A stretch of DNA of 64,000 bases. It comes from Cruorifilaria tuberocauda. Lineage: Eukaryota; Nematoda; Chromadorea; Rhabditida; Onchocercidae. The stretch is taken from contig JABVXU010000076.1 in the NCBI GenBank assembly GCA_013365365.1, positions 1-64,000 on the forward strand, given 5' to 3'. Of this stretch, positions 28,901-40,300 are shown one piece after another. Position numbers and translations under genes: made by a program. The notes under the pieces were generated by a model. It saw only the letters and a list, made by a program, of their open reading frames with translations. It was not told the DNA's origin and searched no databases. Within the stretch, counting starts at the first letter, position 1. Every line of letters starts with the position of its first letter.

Positions 28901-30058
28901 ATACCGAAAGCTGAAGAATACTGGTTTATGACGGATCATGCGCAACTTCGTGCAGCCGCTGCTGAATTGTTCCTCAATTTATTGTACTGTGAAGATTTTT
29001 TCAACGAGATTGTTCGGGTTCATTTTTTGCACCTTGATTTGATCATCCAACTATTAGATAGATATTTCAGTTGGATATTGATAATATTAATAACTGAAAG
29101 TACCCGAGAAAATTGAGTTTCATTTAGTATCGTATGTTACCTGACCATCTGCAAACGTTCATTATGTGTATTGAATGTTACTTTTTATTTAATAAGAATT
29201 TGTCTGTTTAGTAAATTGAATCACATGTTTTGTATATTTGGGAATTATTCATCTGGTGTAATAGCAAAATAAAGGATTTTAGGGAGCTTGAATTTTACGT
29301 GAATTCTTAATTACAAAACGTAAATCATTTTGTGAACAAATTTTTAGCATTTCAGCCCGGTAATGATAAGTTGAAACTGTGGGTACTATATAGTGCAGAA
29401 GAGGATGAACGTCTAGCACTTGCATCATCGGCTGGTTTTGCAATTTTAACTGAAAGTGAAGAAGCCTGTAAGCGAATCATTGATGAGATGAAAAGTTGGC
29501 CTGAGGTTTTGAACGACATTTGCATGTCTGGAAATATTGAAGTTCAACGCCGTGGTCTAATTGGAATTGCCAATATGGTGCAGTCATCGGAGAAAGTTGC
29601 CTGTGAAATTGTTGCCGTGAGTTTCGATATTTCTGAACTTTTATAAACGCCTGATTATTTGATCGGCTGAACATATTTCATGTGTTTGATCCTTGGCTTT
29701 CCTAAAGTAACGTGAATGTTTTTCCTTTTGGAAACTATCAAGCATAAGTTTGAGAACAGGCTGGTTTAGTAAAATCTAGAAATCAATAGGATATCTTTAA
29801 TTTAAATTTAAATTTAAACTTTCATGACTCTGAGTTCATTGTAATTGAATTTATTGATTAAAAGTTGATTTTACATTGTAGAGTGAGATCTTTCATGTAT
29901 TGATTGCGGTAACAAAATTGAAAAACAAGGAACGTGAACCAGCACAGAAAGAAGCACGTCGAGCTTTAGATGCAGCTATAAAGTGGGGTATTATTCGGCC
30001 AACAGATCGTGAAATTTATGAACGAAATACGGGCATTTCTACAGTACCAGAAGAGTGA
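22939..30058 (+). CDS. unc-45: UNC-45 myosin chaperone (TPR and UCS domains)
   Basis: Co-chaperone that binds HSP90/HSP70 through TPRs and folds the myosin head through its UCS domain; needed for thick-filament assembly in muscle. Eighteen exons: 22939-23152, 23326-23518, 23711-23850, 24026-24229, 24473-24652, 24794-24964, 25445-25613, 25858-25930, 26095-26253, 26557-26762, 27019-27121, 27279-27383, 27755-27973, 28240-28320, 28416-28541, 28853-29017, 29356-29616, 29882-30058. They join in frame to 981 aa, close to the C. elegans protein. TPRs fill residues 1-140 (NGNTAFKNGQLSEAIDYYTE, KALYRRALARERMENY), then a central armadillo-like region, then the UCS region from about 520 with family signatures (KALVGLCKCASAGG, FACEGLSYLTLDADVKEW, FAKHHVPEMHPKD, KLKLWVLYSAEEDERL). 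Some donors are weak (exon 3 gttgac, exon 4 gttcac) but are supported by phase and alignment to the family. The start is the first ATG after the acceptor. Confidence 0.97.
26337..26435. repeat. 33-bp minisatellite, three copies, in an unc-45 intron
   Basis: Three consecutive 33-base units (26337-26369, 26370-26402, 26403-26435) differ at only a few positions. They lie in the intron between exons 9 and 10 of unc-45. 33 is a multiple of three, so the local frame stays open and produces a spurious repetitive peptide extension of exon 9. Confidence 0.92.
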
Positions 30059-31825
30059 ATTTTTTTGTGAATATTCTTTTTTCAAAATATTTATTTCAAT
30101 TATTTCAAGTATTTGCAATTATGTTCATCTTATTCAAAATATTGTGGTTGCATTGAAGGATGAAAATCATATTTTCAAATATTTTTATTTTCAAGCAATA
30201 TGCATTTCTACTTTAAGTATATTTCTTTTCCGTATTTTTTCAAAAGCGGAGTTTTCAGTTCATAATTTAATTTGAAAAACTTTTAGTTAATGAATTATGA
30301 TATTTGTATTACATATTAGACTCCGTACTCAACACTTTTCTAAATTTTTGACACTATTAGGTACAGCAATTCTGTTTCATATTCATTGCTGTCAGAAAAA
30401 GTGATATGCTCTCTCTTCCGTAATGTCTGATTTGTAAATTTGTTGATGTTATATTGTTTAGATTTCTATTTGCCAAATGTGTTTGACAAATTTCGGAAAG
30501 TTTTTTTTGCTATATACCTGTTTTTGAATGATATAGATTGAGGTAATCTATATCATTCTTCAAAGTTTCAACTGTGATAAACTCTATTTGGACAAACACA
30601 CTCGTGTTGTAATTGTTAAATTACTTGCCTTCGTATAGACTGGTCTTGATTTGATGCCTTTATTAATATATTTCTAATCTCTGTTTGATAAAAATTCCAA
30701 GTGAACAAATTTTCTCCTACATAGTGATATAGATATAGAGTGATACGGAAGCAGTTTAAATAAGTAGTATTCTTTTCTACAGAAGTTTTAAAAATATACA
30801 ACACGTACTCACTCACTCAGCTATATATGGGAATGGCAATATGTTGAATTTCTTACATTATCGAATTTACGCAACAACAGATATCCATTCCATTCCACTG
30901 GTCATGTCATTTCATCATTGAATTAAACTTTCCGATAGTGCAAACGACATTCCGAGTACTCATTCTCATACTTTACCTCAGAAATGAAAATGTATCAGTT
31001 TCTAAATGTCTTTCGATTTTTTGATATATTCATTACTTCCCTGCATTTATCTGACCCCGCCGATTCACATCTTTTCCCGTTCATTTGCTTTTTTCCGGGG
31101 TTGTGGTTTGATAACCTTTCTCGTTTTCCATTTCAACTTTCGTGTGTATCACAGCGTTCTTCATTACTTTTCACCTTTAAAAGAGTTATGGAAAGTAAAA
31201 GAAAGGAAAATTTACAGAATTTGATCCAAATTTCCAATAACCTGATTATGATCCGTGCAGTGTTTGAAACAGCAATGATAGATTGAGAGGTCATCTATGA
31301 TTTAAACCAATATTGAACGATTGAATAATGGAAGGAAGAACCGTCAGTGGCACTGGAACACTAACCAGTTCTTTGGTACTAAATCTCTTCATTACTTGAT
31401 CTCTATCCTGGATATATTCAAGTTATATTTAGCTTGCCGAATCTGTTTTCCGGTAATTGAAGAGTTGGTGTTACTTAAATATGATTGACTAGAGTGTTTC
31501 ACCAGAATTTTTTCTATTTTGATTGAAAATTATTGTCAGTTTTCAACGATAGCAATAATTTAGAGGTTTTCAAGTGTTTCAAATCCGTATTCAAGCAGAA
31601 TTTATGAAAGACTTGTTTTAGCAAGTTTTGATTGGAAAATAGTTATCAAAGAGATTTTAATCGTGATCGATAGAACAAGAACTCCTTTTATCATTTCCAT
31701 TGTCGATTTATTCAATAAATTAATTGATTGTAAATAGGAAGTTTTCCAATTGATAACACCGATTATCAGAAGCTTTTCTGTGAAGCTTTAATTCAATCAA
31801 GTTATTTGATCCATTTGGGATTTCC
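30059..31825. other. Intergenic region between unc-45 and the small secreted-protein gene
   Basis: Contains the unc-45 3' UTR and a perfect hairpin at 30526-30558. A less AT-rich block at 31030-31200, upstream of the next gene, is open in two plus-strand frames but shows no splice context or protein-like composition. It may be promoter sequence. Confidence 0.5.
30526..30558. repeat. Perfect 14-bp inverted repeat with a 5-base loop
   Basis: Arms 30526-30539 and 30545-30558 are exact reverse complements around the loop gaggt. It lies 470 bases after the unc-45 stop codon. The stem is shorter than a normal microRNA precursor and does not extend further. Confidence 0.85.
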
Positions 31826-31838
31826 ATTTTAATTTCAG
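31826..31838 (+). other. Probable trans-splice acceptor
   Basis: The sequence ttttaatttcag ends 10 bases before the ATG at 31849, typical of a spliced-leader addition site. Confidence 0.6.
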
Positions 31839-31848
31839 TAACTTCGAA

Positions 31849-32662
31849 ATGATATATCAAGTTTACAGTCAGTTTTTTCTTCTCATATTATTTCTGGTGG
31901 TGATACTCACAGAAGCATGTGATATTGAAGTTCGATTAAAATCTGAAACTGAAAAACCATTCCAATTCCATCTTTCGGTAGAATCAGCAAACTACTGGAG
32001 TGATCGAGTTATCGTAAAAGGAAAGACAATTAAGCATTCGGATGGTTCATTCAGTAATTATCATGTTTTTCATGTTAGTTCTCCTTTTTTTGCTTCTTGT
32101 CAACTCCTCTGTAGATATGATGAGTTAGGTGAAAAATATATCAAGATAGCTATCAAATTAATTCTGATAATTATGATAATTAATTGTGCATGGCTAATTA
32201 TCCCAGATTTGAAAGAAAACATCGATTACAAGTGATCATGATGATAATTTTGACATTCATATGAGAAAAACCATATATTTGTTTAGGAGAACTGAAGTTA
32301 CTCATCTGCTATCAACAATATCCTTCGAATAAGCAAATAAGTTACTCATATTAAATATTCAATTAATTTATCGATAATTTATTTCTTCCAAATTTCGAAG
32401 AAATCGAAAATTTCATATCGTTTTTCAGGTGAAAGGTTCAGAATGTGATGAGAAGAATTGGCATTTGTTTGTTTGGGGATTGAAAGATGGAAGTGATTTA
32501 TCATCACCGGTATGGAAGATTACTGATCACGTGAAATTTAAAATGGAAAGCCTGTCGTTTGGAGCGTTAAAATGGCAACCACATATTTATGTTACTGTAA
32601 AAAAGAATTTAAAAATGTCTATTGGACCGCGATTTGGTGTTGTCTGGTGTGAACTCTGTTAA
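31849..32662 (+). CDS. Small secreted protein of unknown family
   Basis: Two exons, 31849-32073 and 32429-32662, join in phase 0 to give 152 aa. Residues 1-23 form a clear signal peptide (FFLLILFLVVILTEA), with cleavage likely just before the first mature cysteine. The mature part has few cysteines: one at its start, one near residue 80 (GSECDEKNW) and two at the very end (WCELC). The alternating hydrophobic pattern suggests a beta-rich fold. The length and architecture resemble the many short secreted protein families expanded in parasitic nematodes, but I do not recognise the family and assign no function. The gene stands alone, 1.8 kb after unc-45 on the same strand. Confidence 0.75.
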
Positions 32663-34385
32663 ATTTCATGATAAATTGATTAATTTTATGAACAAATTTA
32701 AAGATGGACAATAAGAGATTTCATTTTAAATTAATAAAAATTTGAATTTTATCACTGAATTTTTATCACTTTTTGAATGGAAAAACTTTGATGCCATTCA
32801 ATAATTTAAATCAATGTTAACTTACATCGACACAATAATATAAAATTCTTTACAAACTTTCTAAATGTTTCTGTTTGTTTATGGGTGATAAGAAAAGATA
32901 AAAAGTCATCTGATATTCCATAAAATTTTCAAAAAATGTTTCTAAAACAAATATCACTAAAGATCAGATAATATCTTAAACGTCTCTATGAATTAAAAAA
33001 ACAGATCTGATTTGCCTGCTTATCAGTGTACATTATCAGTGTGCAATTTTATCCCAGCTAATTTTACTGCTATATTTAGTGATATTTTCTCCCAATGATA
33101 ATTAATATTTGTACATGATATCATGAGTATGGCTTGTAAATGAAATATTGAATGTAACAGCTTTTCAAGGAACTTATTTAATCCGTTACATGCATAAAAT
33201 ATTTGTTAATATTTTTGTTAGTAATTAAAGATAATTAACTTTCAGTTACTTAGCATTACGGAATATTTATATTTTTATCAGTGATTTTATTTTAGTCCTT
33301 AATTTTATGGTAATTTTTAGCTTAGAAAAAGTTTTATCGCGAAAAATAAATTACCGCAATTTGAATTAAAATTTTTTTCTTAGAAAAAATTAGAAAGAAA
33401 TGGTGAGATATTATTTTGGATTTTGTTGAAAAAGTTTTTGGCCTCATTTTATGTGTCATAATCCAACTGAATGCAAACAATGATCCGAATGCCATCATAT
33501 CGGGAGTAAGTGATCAATATTCTTGAAGTGTAACTCTTCGAGTAAAGAGATTGCATCATTGAAACTATCGAAATTTCTTGCTTATTCGAATTGATTTTGG
33601 CTTTTGATTTTTTTTTTCAATTTCAATTCTCTGTTATAAATTAAATATTGGCCTAGTAATGCATCAACGAGAAATTTAATTTACTCATTTGAGGCAACGT
33701 ATCGCTTTTATCACCTTGGAATCATGAATCTTTTATCATCTAACGTATGGTACTTTCCTCGTTGATGGATACTCAAAAATCCAAATTAATTATATGAACT
33801 GTTCGAAAAGATTTCAACGTTGAATGATCTAATTATAAAATAAGAATGAATTGGTGCCTATGCCTTCTAAATTAGGTGAAAATTTCATGATGAAATGGGG
33901 AAACGCATTTTAGGCTTCTTAATGAAAAGATTTTAAATGACAGGTAATTTCTTCGGTATAAAAGTTATGATTCTCTATTTTGATTGACTTCAATACAGGC
34001 ATGCAATAGTTGAACTGCGAGAATGGACAACGATTATCATTATTCTCAAAATCTCTTCAAATTAACCGTAATACTTTCTTGATGATTAGTGTGCAGCATG
34101 CTTGTATTATTTAAACTGTAAGCATAATTAAAGTTAATGTGATATTTACAAATGCTGCTAGAAACATGAAGGCAGTTACATTTAACATGGTTATTGTATT
34201 TTTAATAATAATCAATTTAATTTTTCCTTTTTGATTTTTAACTAAACATTTTGGATTGATATTTTAATTCGGTGCTAAAATTCTCTATTTATTGCTTCTA
34301 ATGGTTAAAATCATAGTTTCTTTTTTTTGGCTAGAGTAATACAGTTAGTGAGATAGATACTCATAATTCATTTCTAAATATCTTA
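32663..34385. other. Intergenic region between convergent genes
   Basis: Holds the 3' flanks of the small secreted-protein gene (+) and the Kunitz gene (-). An AATAAA on the minus strand (34288-34293) about 95 bases past the Kunitz gene stop is a plausible poly(A) signal. A hydrophobic frame ending in a gtaagt at about 33508 (+) was considered and not called. Otherwise AT-rich with nothing recognisable. Confidence 0.5.
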
Positions 34386-37300
34386 TCATGCAATGTGATC
34401 ATCAGTTTGAATTAAATATCGTTCCAAGTTTTCAGAATCATCTTCTAATGAAGTACTCTCCAGTACTGGGAAAGTATCATTCCTGAATAGATCATCTTCT
34501 GTAATATAAAAATCCACAAAATTCGTTTCGTCAGGCGGTATTGTCGAAGTTTGATTTGTAAACTTGCTTTTCATCATTTTCACGCATGAACCCTAAATTA
34601 TATAGATAATATAGAAATTTCTACATATTTTATGGATGGAAAAAAATTATAATTTCTTTTATATATATCTATTCGCTAAAAGCTTTTAAGCCCGATTAGA
34701 ACCAAATTCTCAGATATATTAAGGCTAAATGTTTTACTTTACATCTGGCCGGTTTAGGTTACAAAGTTAAGCCTCCATAATTGCGCCTCATTTTCACTAA
34801 TTCATTATTATCATTTTTTCAATTACATAAGGAATTCTGAATCTTCCTTGAAAACTTTCAAGTATATTTCCTACGATTACAAATACATGAAAACTAACTG
34901 TATCATCCTGTTTATCCATATCAAATTTTAATTCGTAACCCGGTTTACATTGGCAGGTAACTGAAATCTCATTACAGTATGAATCATCCACATCACATTG
35001 TTCCTCAGCAATAACGGTATTCTTACAAAAACCGCCAATAGTACCATTGATACGTTCGTCGACCGAATCCATGAAGACTATAGTTGTTAGATCACGACAT
35101 CTACCTGCTATATCGATGAATCCTATAATATCCAATGGCGATATCAGACGATTTCATCTTTTTCACGGAATATAATTTTGTCAAAATGCATGTTAAAAGT
35201 TTGTTACAATAAAAATGGGTGAAAATGCTATCACAAAATAATTAATTGGCCTGTTAACTATCAATTAGCGATTGCATGGGTTTATTTGGTGGAAGACTAT
35301 TAAAATCTATGCAAATCATTAACGAGATGGACCGATGGCACAGTATAAAATACTACTAGTCTACTATGATATTACCTATAAGATACTTTTACCTATTTTA
35401 TTTTACCTATTTTTAGATTCCAAAGTAACACTTGCACTGTTATTGAATTTACAGATTTTTCTGAAATTAAAAAAAACTTATGAGAAGTGAATAATTCAAG
35501 GTTAATTGAATAATTAAATAAATTCAATTAACAGTTGAATTTGCACGGAAAAATTGCATGAACAAACCCTCAGGACAATGTGTCACACATTTCGATTGAT
35601 GTATCAGCTTATTTCGTGGACATACGCAATAACCTTGTTCACATCGTGCTTCGGCAACACGCATCGAGCATTGGTCATTCTCCTTACATCCTTTTTGACC
35701 GAGATATAGCACTAGAAGGGATAAGTTGAATAAAACGAAAAGAAATTGTTAAGCGTTGCAACAATAAATTCAGAAAATTTATAAATGTTTCCATCAATAT
35801 CTTAATAATTTAAAGTTCTAAAAAAATGATTACATCTCATGCATCGACCCTTTATTCTTGTTGTTCCCGATTCACACTCCACATTTTCAGCAGTATCAGC
35901 GGCTATTCCAGACATCGAAGGGATACTGGCTGATATCGTTAAGCAACACTGATAACGATTGTGATGAATTGAATAGTGACATGAATACATTTGAGGACAT
36001 ATTCCTGGATTGCAACGTTGGAACTGATTCCACTGATCCATCAAAGCTTGTGATCCCATTGGACATCCTGATCCATCTTCCACTGCAAACGTTCCATAAT
36101 AGGATGATCATAAGATTAAACATTAGTCAAATGAAAGTTAAGTGAAAATGAGAGGATTGCTAAATTGAAATTGGGCTGAACATCACATATTTGTCATTTA
36201 ATGCATTAGAGCGTTTGACATTTTTATTTAGATTTAGAGTTTAATTTAGAAAAATTCACTGGCAATCTTTTTTTTATCTCTTTTACAAGAAAGGAAACAT
36301 TCCAGTGCTTGAAGTAACACAGATGATAATAAATGGATCTTTCAAAAATTTTGAAAGGAAGCGAAAAAATACCTATTGGTATACGTTGTCTGTGCTGTTG
36401 TACTGAAATTTCCGACTGACCAATGAAGGCAGTATCGATAGGTGCACAACAGTACGAATTCATCTTTTCAGCGCTGTAGATGCACATGTACTGTGCAACT
36501 GTAGGACACGGTTGCAAAGTCATGTGACAGGTTCGAGGTTCTTCATTTGCATATCGAACATACGGTATTTGGCCCATTGGACAATATCCTTCAACAAAAT
36601 AGACAATATGAAGAATGAAGTATTTTTTGCAACAGTGAAATGAGAAATCTTATCAAAACTGATAAACTCACTTATCATAATAAGCAACAAATATGGGAGA
36701 ATGACTGCTTTAAGATATGTAAGCTTAAGATAAGTAAATAAATCGTGTGAAAAGAAAAACATGATGATGGTGATATACTTGAAAAATGATTCATCATGTC
36801 TTTCATAAACGTAAGCAATATCTGACCTAAATATCTTCACGTATTTTCATTTTGAAATATAGAAAACATAACTCAGAAAAAATGACCGATATTCTTCATC
36901 GGTCATTTTTGTTTTGTTTCTAGAAAATGATATAAAGAAATAACCAGCGTAACGAGTATTTAGATGTCCAGAAGTACAGCACAAATAATGGCCAGATGTT
37001 GAGCTTTCCTGACATTGATAACCAGGTGGACAGTTATTTATCATAGGTAAACAAGTCTGTGGTTCGCTTGATACTGAAAAACAACTGGATATTACATTCT
37101 TCTTCTCACTTTAGTTTCTCACATCACATACAAATAATAGAAAGAATATGATATTAGATGCATTTAAACTTTTGAGTAAAACAGGAATGTAATAAGAGAT
37201 CAGTGAAGTACCTGGTTCGATGTAAGCAATGCCATCGGTACACATCGGTATTGGAGAAAGTGATACGGAGCAACAGAGATGTACTGTATAAACTGTTGAT

Positions 37301-40300
37301 CGGATACAACTGTAACCGGTTGGACAACGATTCGATCCAGCCGGACATGCTAATGGACGATTTGCATAAAGATATGGTGAGGCAGCGTTGGGACATGCTG
37401 CTTCTGATGCCAGATCCAAGCAGCAGTATGTAGCAGAACCATCCGCAGATGGATGACAACTGCAACATCAGATTATTTCAAGAATAGCAACGATGACAAA
37501 AAACAATTTAGCTGATAGATGATTAATGAATTGACCTGTAACCTGATGGACAGCTATTGAAATTTACATTACATGTTTGTGGAATCAATGAATCTTGTGC
37601 TTTATAGGCTTTACGTCCATTAGCGCATTCATATGGTGAAACCGGACAGCAATAATATAAGCCACCAGATTTAGCTACTTGGCAACTAAATTTGTTAGGA
37701 CATTGACCACGGCGTGATGTTAAGCATTGTCTTGGTGTTTGCGAACCTGCAAATGCAATATTCTGCAACTTTGTCGTTTTCTTATCATTCTTATTTTATG
37801 ATAAATGCATAAAATCTCGAACCTTTTTATGAGTTACTGTTGTATTTAAATAAATAAATTGTGTAAGTTCAAAGGTTATAAATTATACTGAAGAAACCAA
37901 TCAAAGTAAGGACTCGAAAAATGCTAACCGGGGTCATAGAAAGGTGTTCGACCGTTTGAGCACAACGGTGTGATCAGATTGGATCGGGAAAATTTTGATG
38001 TCGCAGCAGGAAGTGAGGCAAATTTACAGCATATGCTAACAGAAGGCACGGATGATACTAAACATGCCGTACCTTTTGGACATGTATCCAATTCCGGACC
38101 ACAAATCTGCGCCTAAATAATAAAACAGTAGGCAGAAATAATTCCTATTGTTCCATTGGCTAAAACAGTTCAATCACAAATGACCCATCGATCGTTTAGA
38201 AGTTAAACCGTAACCCTGAGTAGGTGCAAGTTTGGGAGTTTTATCAATTGAAAGATCATTATTATCTGATGAATCTGTTATAACATATTTTCATACTGTA
38301 TATTATGTCCAAAGTAAAATTTAGTCCCGCAGTAATTTTGGGGTATAAGAATTTCACCTGGGAAATTTTTTTTAATTGCTATACCTTTTGTTCGTTAATA
38401 AAATGTGTTCTGCCTTTCAGACATACTGGTTTCGTTTTGCAACATAAACCTTCCGTTGAAGGTAAACGATTCAAGCAAACATAGCCTTCGGGACATACAT
38501 CATCACCATTTATCTGACAATGTTGACCGTTTGTTGGAAGATTTCTCGGACAGTGAATATCAGAATTTGAATTCATATCCAGCCATTGCGATTTATTACT
38601 TGATCGTAAGCAGCACATGTAGAAGCCTCCTACTGAGCTAAAATTTAATCGTCATTTATTCTATCATTCTATTTACTAATCACTTTAACTTTCTTATCAT
38701 AGTATCTGATACGATCTAGAGTTGATACTATATCACATTATACAGCTATAATATCATTTTAGATATAATTTATTGATTTTTATTAATGAATAATTCAAAT
38801 TATGCTTTAGTTCTTTTTTCTCTGATTTGTAAGTTATGCATTATTGCTATTACTTTTTTCTAACTTATTAAAAATTTCTCCGAGTAAATTAGAATAAATA
38901 TTTTTCTAATAAACAAGAATAGATGTAATGACTTTTTACCTTTCCAAGCATTCCGATGATAACGGACAATTTTCCCTGTTCGGTTGACAGCTGACCGTTG
39001 AATCGGAACCTGTAAACGGATAAAAATAAACTGACCTCTGAACTTTGCAATAATAACAGTCATGTTAAAAATCAAGAAATAATTAACCGGGAATGATATA
39101 CGGTATTCGTTGTTCCGGACACATTGCTTCAGTTTTGCAACAAATTGGAGTATTTGTTGTTGATGGAACACATGAAGATGATGCTGGACATGAACCCATA
39201 ACATTTAATTTACATACCTGAACTTGCAATATCGAAATTAACTATATTATGCAAAAATCCTTCATAACTGTTTGGTTTCATTTCTGAATTACTACAAATA
39301 TCCGGATTTTCGAATTATCATAAGTAACTTTAAATTCTCATATTTTTATTCCGTACTTCGTTACGTGAACAGTAGAAAGTGTGAGAGTATGAAACATCAT
39401 GTAGGACATAATCCACTCTTATTTAGATAATAGTAATCATTAATCAATTTATTTAATCCAAATTTTAATCATTTCATTTGATAATTTATAACTTTTATTT
39501 ATTTCTTTTTCTATTCATCATTTTATTTTACGTTTTAATTCGTAAACAAGGTAAACATTTTTTGGATCACTTCATTCATGCTATCAATAATTAGACATGG
39601 AAATGTCGCGAATGAAAAAGTATGAAGTGGAAAAACCTGAGGTAATTTATTCCTATCAGTTATGAATGGTGACATCCCCAATGGACATTGCCCGAATTTT
39701 GTAGATCCATTAGTGCAGTGCATTACGCATGCTTCCAAACTTGCAAAACGATTTGCGGTACCATCACAACCTATAATACATTCTAAATTATACAATACAG
39801 ACGAGACTAAAGATTAATTCCACTTAATTTTCCTTCTCTCATTAAATTTATTTATTTAAAAATCAGAATTTTGCATACCCAAATATGTGAACTGCATGCA
39901 ACTTTCAGTAATTGCATTATAATACCATGCTGCACGTTGCATGCTGCTTGCACATGAACGCCCACTGCTCATCGGTACTGTACATGCGAATTCTGTAACG
40001 ACGATATATGATCATCGAGACTTCTCATAATCTTGTTTAAGATTTATAACAACGATTCATTCTATTATCGTTTGATTCAGAATAACAGTATCCCTTAAAT
40101 GATAACAGGTTACTGACCAGGTTTTGGACAGCAGTACTGTTTAACATTGCAGCTATATCCGGAAGGACATGCCATAGATGTTGAACATTTCTGTAATCGT
40201 CCACTTGGATCCTTCAATGGAGCGCTACCGTCGCATACTGTAATACGTTACGATAGTTTTTTTTTCGTTGATAATTATGAAGTAAGTGCAATTTTTCAAT

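Noticed and set aside
30984..31286. 100-codon open frame (+) upstream of the secreted-protein gene
   Set aside because: A second frame is equally open and neither looks like a protein; more likely promoter sequence.
33410..33507. Signal-peptide-like frame ending at a gtaagt (+)
   Set aside because: A stop codon precedes it, no start codon or acceptor fits, and no second exon was found.
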